The notes below the pieces were generated by a model. That model was given only the letters and a program-made list of their open reading frames with translations, did not search any database and was not told the origin of the DNA. A program made the position numbers and the translations under genes. From the NCBI GenBank assembly GCA_022784645.1, contig JALFZG010000067.1, positions 1 to 52,557 on the forward strand: 52,557 nt of DNA, read 5' to 3'. This document shows, one piece after another, positions 1 to 7,817 of this stretch (its first letter is position 1; each line of letters opens with the position of its first letter). Source of the DNA: Bacteroidales bacterium. Lineage in GTDB: Bacteria > Bacteroidota > Bacteroidia > Bacteroidales > Paludibacteraceae.

Positions 1-869
1 GTTTTACCTCTAAGCGATTCGAGTTCGCTATTGATGCATGGAGTAACAACAAACGAAACACTTCCTTTTTGCCCTTGAAGGCCCGTTTGCATATTGAGCA
101 TGTCTTCCCGTGCCGATTTTTTATAGGCAGGATTATCGCGCTTGAGTTGCATCTCGCGAGCCTTGAGATAATCGCAAGGGTCGTATTCGTAGGTGATACT
201 TACAGGCGTCAGATTGAGCTGCTGAAGGGCATCAATAGGGTCGCTCTTGGTGGCAAGAATGAGCATCTTGAGCACCGATGGTTGGGTAAGGTCGTTGCCA
301 TCTTTGGCGCGCCCTTGACGTTGAGCCAACCAGAACGACTCCCCTTTCTCTCTAAGCGAAGCGATATATGCGGAGAGGGTAGCGGCATTTTGCATGAGTT
401 CGCGCGGACTGCTGTTGCGAATCACGGCAAAGCAACGGCAAATACGCATCAGGTCCTCTATCCAAGGCTTTCCGAAGAGGTTGTTTCCAACGCCCAAATA
501 CGGCCTGTTACGGCTGTCTTTCCAAAGGAGTGCAGAAAGGAAAGCCGCATCGAGGATGATGTCGCGATGGTTGGTGATATAGAAATGCGACCCATCTGTA
601 GGCGCTTCTTTATACAGCGTTACCCCTGCTGTAGATTGCTTCTCAATTTTATTGAGAAACGGCAATACGAGCCATTTATCGATGAGTAAGCGCGGATTAT
701 GTGACATCTTCAGCAGCCCACTAATCATGCTTGCAACAAAGCGCGGAATACGTATTCCGGCTGTTCGCTTGAGCCATGTAAGCAATTCGGGGTCGGTGAG
801 CACGCGTTTGGCTGCATCGGCTATTTCAGTGCCTTCATAAGCAGCTATATGACTATATTCTGTCTGCAT
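1..869 (-). CDS. PlsC-like glycerol acyltransferase (3' part cut off by the window)
   Basis: Reading the minus strand from an ATG at 867-869 gives 289 residues with no stop before the window edge, so the C-terminus is missing. The protein carries NHRDIILD (His near residue 101), matching the acyltransferase His/Asp active-site motif of the PlsC superfamily, and later FWLAQRQGRAKDG, which fits the acyl-acceptor binding motif. Family knowledge: such enzymes transfer acyl chains to glycerol-phosphate or related lipid acceptors at the inner membrane. The spacing between the active-site His and Asp is one residue longer than the classic HX4D. The start lies inside the end of the upstream YigZ gene (17-base overlap), so translation is probably coupled and the two form an operon. 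The substrate cannot be assigned. Confidence 0.8.
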   Translation of the reverse strand, partial: MQTEYSHIAAYEGTEIADAAKRVLTDPELLTWLKRTAGIRIPRFVASMISGLLKMSHNPRLLIDKWLVLPFLNKIEKQSTAGVTLYKEAPTDGSHFYITNHRDIILDAAFLSALLWKDSRNRPYLGVGNNLFGKPWIEDLMRICRCFAVIRNSSPRELMQNAATLSAYIASLREKGESFWLAQRQGRAKDGNDLTQPSVLKMLILATKSDPIDALQQLNLTPVSITYEYDPCDYLKAREMQLKRDNPAYKKSAREDMLNMQTGLQGQKGSVSFVVTPCINSELESLRGK

Positions 870-1410
870 ATCGTTTTTGAATTTCACAATATATGATACA
901 TTGATTGTCGGCCCAATCTTGCGAAAGGATTTTGGCATTAATGTCCTTAAGCGTTCGCATTACCTCGTTCATTTTTTCATACGAAAACCGAAGTGTACGA
1001 GGCAGCATCACGTCTTTCTCAATGATGTCAGCTCTGCTGAGGGCATCAGCCGTGGCTTCTTTGTAGGCCACAATCAATCCGCTGGTGCCGAGGAGTATGC
1101 CGCCAAAATAACGGATAACCACGACCAACACATTGGTGAGATTCTTGCTCCTGATTTGCCCGAGAATGGGGCGTCCGGCCGTACCCGAAGGTTCGCCATC
1201 ATCGTTGGCTCTGAATTCTTCCTGATCGGCTCCAAGCATATACGCATAGCACACGTGGCGAGCATCGTAATACTCCTTTCGGTAGTGCTCCAGCAGCACG
1301 TTGACCTCCTCGAGCGAACTTACAGGATGGGCGAAGGCAAGGAATTTCGAACCCTTGTCTTTATACAATCCTTCCGATTCCGATGCTATGGTAAAGTAAG
1401 AATCTGCCAT
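853..1410 (-). CDS. YigZ / IMPACT family protein
   Basis: A 185-residue protein starting at MADSYFTIAS. The open frame runs 32 codons further upstream, but that extension is low-complexity and passes through the promoter, so the ATG at 1408-1410 is preferred. The body contains SKFLAFAHPV, the DDGEPSGTAGRPIL block and VVVIRYFGGILLGTSGL, which are hallmarks of the YigZ (UPF0029/IMPACT N-terminal) family. Length fits a shorter member of the family. Bacterial members are of uncertain function; eukaryotic IMPACT acts in translation control. The gene ends inside the acyltransferase gene. Its promoter lies so close to the start that the transcript may be nearly leaderless. Confidence 0.9.
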   Translation of the reverse strand: MADSYFTIASESEGLYKDKGSKFLAFAHPVSSLEEVNVLLEHYRKEYYDARHVCYAYMLGADQEEFRANDDGEPSGTAGRPILGQIRSKNLTNVLVVVIRYFGGILLGTSGLIVAYKEATADALSRADIIEKDVMLPRTLRFSYEKMNEVMRTLKDINAKILSQDWADNQCIIYCEIQKRYADRI

Positions 1411-1418
1411 TTTTGCGT

Positions 1419-1451
1419 GCAAAGTTACGAAGATTTTTTGAAATATACAAA
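1419..1451 (-). promoter_or_regulatory. Bacteroidota-type promoter for the YigZ gene
   Basis: On the minus strand TTTG (1451-1448), a 20-base spacer and TAACTTTGC (1427-1419) match the Bacteroidota sigma-70 promoter. Only 8 bases separate the TAACTTTGC box from the preferred ATG, which predicts a transcript start within a few bases of the start codon. Confidence 0.65.
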
Positions 1452-1498
1452 TAATGAGGCCTATTTTGCAGATTTTCTGCAAGAAAATGCAAAAGGTA

Positions 1499-1530
1499 TT
1501 GCACAATTAAAAAAAAAACACTAATTTTGC
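1499..1530 (+). promoter_or_regulatory. Promoter for gcvP
   Basis: TTG at 1499-1501, a 20-base spacer and TAATTTTGC at 1522-1530 match the Bacteroidota promoter. The gcvP ATG follows 26 bases later. It is divergent from the YigZ promoter about 70 bases away, so one regulator could affect both. Confidence 0.7.
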
Positions 1531-1556
1531 ACAAACTTTTCCTCTAAGTTTGTAAT

Positions 1557-4370
1557 ATGACTAACTACTTGAAAAACCGACACATCGGCCTTACAGAAGC
1601 CGACCAAAAGAAAATGCTGCAAGCGATAGGTGCAGCGAGTATGGAACAACTGCTGGATGAGACCATCCCGCATGCTATCCGTTTGGAGAAACCGCTGGAT
1701 CTCCCTCAGGCTCTCAGCGAGCAGGAGCATATGGATATGATGGCGCATTTGGCGGGACTGAATAAGCCCTATAAGAATTTTATCGGTAGGGGTTGGTACG
1801 GCACCAATACGCCTGCGGTGATTGCCCGCAACATGCTGGAGAATCCGGTGTGGTACACGAGCTATACGCCCTATCAGGCAGAGATCTCTCAAGGCCGATT
1901 GGAGGCGCTCTTTATCTTCCAAACGATGATAGCCGACCTTACGGGGCTGCCGCTCTCTAACTGCTCGCTCTTGGATGAAGCAACAGCAGCAGCGGAAGCC
2001 GTAACGATGATGCGCAATCTTCGCAGTCGTGAGCAGGTAAAGAATGGTGTTTGCAAAGTGTTTGTAGATGAGCGCATGTTCGGCAACACCTTATCTGTTA
2101 TGCGCACGCGCGCAATTGGCCAAGGCATTGAACTCGTCATGGGCAAGTGGGAGAATTTCGAACCGACAGCCGAATATTTTGGTGCCATCGTGCAATGGCC
2201 GAACGCTGATGGTGCGGTGGACGATTATACGCAATGGGCCGACGAACTGCATGCTGCCGGATTGAAACTGACGGTAGTTGCCGACCTGATGGCACTCGCT
2301 CTCTTGAAGTCTCCGGGCAGTTGGGGTGCTGATATCGTTTGCGGTTCGGCACAACGTTTCGGTCTACCGATGGGCTTTGGTGGTCCTACAGCAGGCTATA
2401 TGTCCACCCGAGATGAGTATAAACGCGAACTGCCCGGTCGCATCATTGGTCTCTCTAAAGATACCCACGATAAACCCGCTTACCGCCTCGCATTGCAGAC
2501 GCGCGAGCAGCATATCAAGCGCGAGAAAGCTACCTCGAATATCTGTACGGCAGAAGCGCTCTATGCTATGATGGCCGGTATGTATGGCGTTTACCATGGT
2601 GCTGAAGGCGTAAGAAGCATTGCTGAGAAGATTCATTCTAAGGCCGTTTATATGAGCGAACTCCTGCTCGCATATGGCTATCAGCAAGAGAATACGCAAT
2701 ATTTTGACACACTTAAAATCCGTCTGCCGGAGAATATCAGCCTTGAAGATTTCCGCAAACATGCAGAAGAAAACGAGATCAATCTCTATTATTCAGAAGA
2801 AGGTTGGGTAGGTTTGAGCATCGATGAAACGACTTCTGTAGAGGATATCAATGCGCTGATTTGCCTCTTCGTGGAAGTGGTTGACGGCATGGCTCCGATG
2901 GTAGAGACTGAGAGCGAGTTTGATGGTCTTTGGGCGCTTGATGAAGCCCTCGTAAGAGAGGTAGATTATATGCAGCAGGATATCTTCAAGAAATATCATA
3001 CCGAGACGGAGATGATGCGTTATCTCAAGCGCCTCGAACGTAAAGATATCTCGCTTACCCATTCGATGATTCCGCTTGGATCGTGTACGATGAAGCTCAA
3101 TCCGGCTGCTGCTATGATTCCTGTTACGTTCCCGGGCATGACGGCTGTTCATCCGCTTACCCCAGAAGATCAGGTGGAGGGATATATAGAGCTCCTCGAA
3201 GATTTGAAATGGAAATTGGCTGTGATTACCGGCTTTGAAGCTACCACGCTTCAGCCTACCTCGGGTGCTTCTGGCGAATATACCGGTTTGGTGGTTATCC
3301 GCGAAGCGTTGAAGGGACAAGGTCGCACGAAATTGCTCATTCCGGAATCGGCTCATGGTACGAACCCCGCCAGCTGTGTGCAGGCTGGTTTTGAGCCCGT
3401 AATCGTTAAATGCGATGCCGGCGGTAATATCGACTTAGTGGATTGGAATCAGAAAGTAGAAGCCAATAAAGACGTTTTGGCTGGCTGCATGATCACGTAT
3501 CCTTCTACCCATGGCATCTTCGAGATGGAAGTAAAAGCGATTTGCGATTCTATCCATGCAGCAGGTGGACTCGTATATATGGATGGCGCCAATATGAACG
3601 CTCAGATAGGTCTTACCAACCCCGGTACGATTGGGGCTGATGTTTGCCACCTTAATCTGCATAAGTCGTTTGCTTCGCCTCACGCAGGTGGTGGCCCGGG
3701 TGTAGGTGCCGTTTGCGTGCGTGCCGGTTTGGAAGATTGTCTGCCGCAAGAAGATAAGAACCGCGTTTCGCAAGCTCTTTATGGCAATGCCAACTTAGCG
3801 CTTATCGGTTATGGCTACATCAATATGATGGGCGAGGAGGGACTTCGTGAGGCTACCGAAGCCGCTATCCTATCGGCTAACTATCTGGCTGCTCGCTTGG
3901 GGGATGCGTATGGCATTGTATATAAAGGCGAGAAGGGCAGGGTAGGACACGAGCTGATCCTCGACTGCCGTCAGTTTAAGCATGCCGGTATCACCGAAAC
4001 GGATATTGCTAAGCGACTGATGGACTTCGGTTATCATGCGCCTACACTCAGTTTCCCCGTTCACGGCACCCTTATGATCGAGCCTACCGAGAGCGAGAGT
4101 CTGCGTGAACTCGACCTCTTCGTAGATGCTATGCTTACCATCCGCGAGGAGATTCGCGAAGTAGAAGAGGGTCGTGCTGACAAGACCGACAACGTGCTCT
4201 TGAACGCTCCTTGTCCGGAATATGAGGTGGTTAACTCCGAATGGAATCACGCATATCCGCGCGAGAAAGCCGTTTATCCTACCGAGTGGGTAAGAGAAAA
4301 CAAGTTCTGGATTCCTGTTGGCCGTGTGGATAACGGCTGGGGCGACAGAAACCTTGTAGCTAAGTTCTGA
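1557..4370 (+). CDS. gcvP: Glycine dehydrogenase (decarboxylating), P-protein of the glycine cleavage system
   Basis: A 937-residue protein, close to the usual 950-960 of fused P-proteins (both P1 and P2 halves). It opens with NRHIGLTEADQKKML, like other P-proteins. The second half holds the SLTHSMIPLGSCTMKLN block and NLHKSFASPHAGGGPG, where the lysine (about residue 703) is the expected PLP Schiff-base residue. It decarboxylates glycine and passes the aminomethyl group to the lipoyl H-protein in the cytoplasm. No gcvT, gcvH or lpd gene is nearby, so the system is scattered. It has its own promoter and a downstream hairpin, so it is probably transcribed alone. Confidence 0.97.
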   Translation: MTNYLKNRHIGLTEADQKKMLQAIGAASMEQLLDETIPHAIRLEKPLDLPQALSEQEHMDMMAHLAGLNKPYKNFIGRGWYGTNTPAVIARNMLENPVWYTSYTPYQAEISQGRLEALFIFQTMIADLTGLPLSNCSLLDEATAAAEAVTMMRNLRSREQVKNGVCKVFVDERMFGNTLSVMRTRAIGQGIELVMGKWENFEPTAEYFGAIVQWPNADGAVDDYTQWADELHAAGLKLTVVADLMALALLKSPGSWGADIVCGSAQRFGLPMGFGGPTAGYMSTRDEYKRELPGRIIGLSKDTHDKPAYRLALQTREQHIKREKATSNICTAEALYAMMAGMYGVYHGAEGVRSIAEKIHSKAVYMSELLLAYGYQQENTQYFDTLKIRLPENISLEDFRKHAEENEINLYYSEEGWVGLSIDETTSVEDINALICLFVEVVDGMAPMVETESEFDGLWALDEALVREVDYMQQDIFKKYHTETEMMRYLKRLERKDISLTHSMIPLGSCTMKLNPAAAMIPVTFPGMTAVHPLTPEDQVEGYIELLEDLKWKLAVITGFEATTLQPTSGASGEYTGLVVIREALKGQGRTKLLIPESAHGTNPASCVQAGFEPVIVKCDAGGNIDLVDWNQKVEANKDVLAGCMITYPSTHGIFEMEVKAICDSIHAAGGLVYMDGANMNAQIGLTNPGTIGADVCHLNLHKSFASPHAGGGPGVGAVCVRAGLEDCLPQEDKNRVSQALYGNANLALIGYGYINMMGEEGLREATEAAILSANYLAARLGDAYGIVYKGEKGRVGHELILDCRQFKHAGITETDIAKRLMDFGYHAPTLSFPVHGTLMIEPTESESLRELDLFVDAMLTIREEIREVEEGRADKTDNVLLNAPCPEYEVVNSEWNHAYPREKAVYPTEWVRENKFWIPVGRVDNGWGDRNLVAKF

Positions 4371-4386
4371 TTACGAATACACTATT

Positions 4387-4439
4387 CTCAGATTCTCAAT
4401 ATGGTCAGGATTCGGCATTGTCTATGTTGAGAGTCTGAG
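4387..4439 (+). terminator. Hairpin after gcvP
   Basis: CTCAGA-t-TCTCAA (4387-4399) pairs with TTGAGA-g-TCTGAG (4427-4439) around a 27-base loop, followed by a short AT-rich stretch. This may terminate gcvP; the tract of T is weak. Confidence 0.5.
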
Positions 4440-4520
4440 GAATTTTGTGTAAAAAATCATTCTATAAATTCGCATCTGTAGGGGTATTCGTTTCAGAAGA
4501 TTTTTATATTCTTGTTTATT

Positions 4521-5516
4521 ATGACTAAAACAGCTGAAGAAATTAAAAATGAACTGATTGCGTTGCGCAAACGCAGAGTAGTAAACGATGCGTTAGAGCT
4601 CATTACTATTTGGTTTTGCCTGTTGCCGTATGCTATTGCCATCAATTTTCTGATGATTCCGCATGGTATCGTAGGTGGCGGCCTTACGGGTTTGAATGAG
4701 ATTATCTATTTTGCCACGGATGGTGCTATTCCCATTTGGCTGTCGAATTTTTCGATTAATGGGTTGCTGCTTATTGTAGCCGTAATCATGATTGGTTGGA
4801 AATTCTGCCTCCGCACGATATGGGGCGTAGTAGGTTTGACGTTTTGGTTTAAGGTATTGCCTGTACTCGAAACGCCTATGCTATCCGATCCGTTTATGTC
4901 GTGCGTGGTGTCTGGCTTGTTCTGTGGTGCTGCTTTGGGTGTTACCTATCTGAACAACGGCAGTACAGGGGGCACGGATATCATTGCCATGATCGTAAAT
5001 AAATACAAGCATATCGCGCTCGGACGAGTGCTGTTTGCGTGTGATATCTTCATTATCGGTAGCGCGTATTTCCTACCGCATATCCGTACGCTTGAGCATC
5101 CTGTAGAGCCGCTGATGATGGGTCTTTGCTTCACGTTTATGTGTATGCTGTCGCTCGACACGGTGATGAATAATGCGCGTCAGTCTATTCAGTTCTTTAT
5201 CTTCAGCCGTTATGCTGCCGAAGACATTGCGGATGCCATCATGTATCAAAAGCACCGTGGCGTAACCGTGCTTAACGGTACAGGATGGTACACCAAGAAA
5301 CCCGTAAAAGTGGTTACGGTGCTGGTGAAGAAGTTTGAAGCCAAAGAGATTATGGACTTGATTAAGGCCATTGACCCCAATGCTTTTGTGAGCCAAACGG
5401 CAACAACGGGCGTTTACGGCAAGGGCTTTGATACGATTCTTAACAAAAAAGAGCAACAACGAGCACGCGAATTGGAACTCGCCTTCGAAGAAGCTGAAAA
5501 GCAGAAAGAAAACTAA
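4521..5516 (+). CDS. YitT family membrane protein with C-terminal DUF2179 domain
   Basis: A 331-residue protein. The ATG at 4521 (MTKTAEEIKN) is preferred over a TTG three codons earlier. After a short basic N-terminus come several hydrophobic segments in the order typical of the YitT (DUF161) family, including GIVGGGLTGLNEIIY and NGSTGGTDIIAMIVNKY. The soluble C-terminal part (about residues 220-320) matches the DUF2179 region, with HRGVTVLNGTGWYT. Function is not established; family members are inner-membrane proteins, possibly transporters. A paralogue lies at 40114-41262. No clear promoter of the TAnnTTTGC type precedes it. Confidence 0.9.
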   Translation: MTKTAEEIKNELIALRKRRVVNDALELITIWFCLLPYAIAINFLMIPHGIVGGGLTGLNEIIYFATDGAIPIWLSNFSINGLLLIVAVIMIGWKFCLRTIWGVVGLTFWFKVLPVLETPMLSDPFMSCVVSGLFCGAALGVTYLNNGSTGGTDIIAMIVNKYKHIALGRVLFACDIFIIGSAYFLPHIRTLEHPVEPLMMGLCFTFMCMLSLDTVMNNARQSIQFFIFSRYAAEDIADAIMYQKHRGVTVLNGTGWYTKKPVKVVTVLVKKFEAKEIMDLIKAIDPNAFVSQTATTGVYGKGFDTILNKKEQQRARELELAFEEAEKQKEN

Positions 5517-5569
5517 CATAGGTACGTTTTTGAACTATCCCATAAATCATTACTATCATCTCAAGTACG

Positions 5570-6505
5570 ATTCGTTATAGTATTATTATCCCTCATTTCT
5601 CCATTCCTGAACTCTTGGTGCGATGCATTAGGAGCATCCCTATGCGAGATGATGTGGAGATAATCGTAGTGGATGATTGCAGTCCGGAAGATAAGAATCC
5701 TCTCAATGAACTTGTTCGTGCTCGTTTTCCGGAACTGAATTTGCCCAATGTATTCTTCTATTCTACGCCTCAAGGCGGAAGTGCAGGTCGTGCACGAAAC
5801 GTGGGGCTCGAACATGCGCAAGGCAAGTGGTTGCTATTTGCTGATGCCGATGATTTTTATACGAAGGCATTAGCAGATGTGATGAATCGTTTGGCAAGTA
5901 GCGACTCTGATGCTGATATTTGGTACTTCAAAGTGCGTTCGGTCTGGTCTTCTGACATTTCCCGCCCAGCCAATCGGGACGTATGGAACAACTATATGGT
6001 TGATCGGTATTTGGCTACAGGCGATTCGTATGATTTGCGTATCAATCATGGTCCAACATGGCCGCTGATTATTCGGCATCAGTTGGTGAAAGAGCATGCC
6101 ATTCGGTTTCACGAAACGATGTATTCAAACGATGGCTTCTTTACTTGTTGTTGCGGTTTTTATGCTCGAACGATTGCAGTTGACCCTACAGTAATTTATA
6201 CCATTACCAAGCGTCCGGGCTCGCTTTCTTCCACTCCTTATTGGAAAATGAGTCGTGAAGAGTGTGGCATTCGTATGCGAGAAGCCATTGAGATAGATAA
6301 GTTTCTTTATTCGCAAGGCATGCCCTTGCAAGATAGTGTCTTTTCTGGCGTTTTTCTGAATGCGTTATGCAGCCCGAAAATTGCATGGGAGATGGTTGGG
6401 CTTATACACGATTCGTTTGATTTGAGTTATCCTTTCATTTTCGCCAAAGTGGGGTGGATAACCATTAAGAAAAGCATAAAGCGCATAATCAGGAACTTGA
6501 AATGA
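5570..6505 (+). CDS. Family 2 glycosyltransferase with an apparent non-canonical start
   Basis: A GT-A fold glycosyltransferase. It shows IIIPHF near the N-terminus, EIIVVDDCSPED for the nucleotide-binding region, GGSAGRARNVGLEHA and the DXD-like LFADADDF. It would transfer a sugar from a nucleotide donor onto a growing glycan at the inner face of the inner membrane. No ATG, GTG or TTG exists upstream of the first beta-strand: the frame is open back to a stop at 5543, and the first usual start (TTG 5615) would remove RYSIIIPHFSIPEL. I therefore place the start at ATT 5570 as an inference; 5615 is the conservative alternative. Its stop overlaps the flippase start by 4 bases. Confidence 0.85.
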   Translation: MRYSIIIPHFSIPELLVRCIRSIPMRDDVEIIVVDDCSPEDKNPLNELVRARFPELNLPNVFFYSTPQGGSAGRARNVGLEHAQGKWLLFADADDFYTKALADVMNRLASSDSDADIWYFKVRSVWSSDISRPANRDVWNNYMVDRYLATGDSYDLRINHGPTWPLIIRHQLVKEHAIRFHETMYSNDGFFTCCCGFYARTIAVDPTVIYTITKRPGSLSSTPYWKMSREECGIRMREAIEIDKFLYSQGMPLQDSVFSGVFLNALCSPKIAWEMVGLIHDSFDLSYPFIFAKVGWITIKKSIKRIIRNLK

Positions 6506-7806
6506 AGCATCAACAAGGTTTACGGATTGGCATGAACACGGTCTTTATGGCTGTGCGCACGTTCGTATTGATGCTTACCGGCTTGTATGTGAGTCGAGCT
6601 GTATTGGACTTGATTGGGGCTGTCGATTATGGTATCTATTCACTGGTTGCTGGAGTCGTTGGCACGATGATGTGGCTCAATTCGGCTATTGCAGAAGCCA
6701 GCAAGCGTTTTGCTGCTTTTGCGCTTGGGCAAGGTGATATCCATCGGCAGAAAGCCGTGTTTGCTATGTCGATACGATTGCATGCATTGGTAGCGGCTGT
6801 GGTGGTTTTAGTGATGCTAACGGCTGGATTATGGTATGTAAATCGTTTTGCCGTTATTCCGGAAGAACGAATGGCGGTCGCGCAAATAGCGTTCATCTGT
6901 GCGCTCGTCGTTGCGGTATTGAAGATATTGTCCATGCCTTACGAGGCAGCTGTTATTGCCCACGAAGAGATGCAATGTTATGTGTATGTGAGTGTGGCGG
7001 ATATGGTTGCTAAAGTGGTGATGGTTAGGCTTATGCGCCATTCGGAAGCTGACGGATTAATGCTATATGCCATTGGATTGATGGTGGTGGAGCTGATTGT
7101 AATGGGTTTTTATGTGTTTTTTGCAAGAAGCAGATATGCCGAAACGGCATTTCCCAAACGGATAGCTCTCGACCCTATTCTGGTGAAAGAGATGTTAGCA
7201 TATGGCGGGTGGAACATGGTTGGTCATGCAGGATTTACGCTCAAGAGTAGTGGTATTCCCCTTGTGCTGAATGCGTTTTGCGGTCCGGCTGCCAATGCAG
7301 CTATGTCGATTGCACATAGCATAAGTGGAGGCGTTTTGACTCTTGCGGGTTGCCTCAAGCATGCCCTTGGTCCGCAAATAACAAAGCGATATGCGGCTTC
7401 AGATGGGAAGCAGGCGATGCGGCTGACTGGAATAGGGATGCTGCTTACGGCTGTGCTCTTGCTTGTCGTTTGCCTACCGATGGAGTGGCTACTTGAACCG
7501 ATTTTGCGCATTTGGCTCGTTGATGTACCGCCATTGACGCTTGAGTTTGCACGCATCAGCTTGCTTACAGCCATGGTGATTTCGGTAGGCTCTGTATTGG
7601 ATTTGATTGTACATGCCTCCGGGCAATTGAAATATTATTATTTGGCGCTTACGATATTGAATAGTATCAGTATCCCGGCTGCCTATGGATTGCTTCGAAT
7701 GGGATTGCCTCCTTATATAGTGGAGGTTGTTCTGCTCGGAGTGGGTATCCTCCAAATACCTACGAAACTTTGGATCGTTTATCATTACATACCGGTTCGC
7801 GAATAA
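6502..7806 (+). CDS. Wzx-type polysaccharide flippase (MATE/MOP superfamily)
   Basis: A 434-residue, almost wholly hydrophobic protein with about 12 predicted membrane segments. The N-terminus (RIGMNTVFMAVRTFVLMLTG, then SRAVLDLIGAVDYGIYSLV) is typical of oligosaccharide flippases in Bacteroidota. Such proteins flip undecaprenyl-linked sugar units across the inner membrane. It starts with the ATGA overlap at the end of the glycosyltransferase and is followed directly by a polymerase/ligase gene, so the three form one operon. Substrate specificity cannot be read from sequence. Confidence 0.85.
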   Translation: MKHQQGLRIGMNTVFMAVRTFVLMLTGLYVSRAVLDLIGAVDYGIYSLVAGVVGTMMWLNSAIAEASKRFAAFALGQGDIHRQKAVFAMSIRLHALVAAVVVLVMLTAGLWYVNRFAVIPEERMAVAQIAFICALVVAVLKILSMPYEAAVIAHEEMQCYVYVSVADMVAKVVMVRLMRHSEADGLMLYAIGLMVVELIVMGFYVFFARSRYAETAFPKRIALDPILVKEMLAYGGWNMVGHAGFTLKSSGIPLVLNAFCGPAANAAMSIAHSISGGVLTLAGCLKHALGPQITKRYAASDGKQAMRLTGIGMLLTAVLLLVVCLPMEWLLEPILRIWLVDVPPLTLEFARISLLTAMVISVGSVLDLIVHASGQLKYYYLALTILNSISIPAAYGLLRMGLPPYIVEVVLLGVGILQIPTKLWIVYHYIPVRE

Positions 7807-7817
7807 GCGCTATCTTG

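Noticed and set aside
69..689. 206-codon plus frame at the window start
   Set aside because: The minus strand here encodes an acyltransferase with its active-site motif; the plus frame is a shadow.
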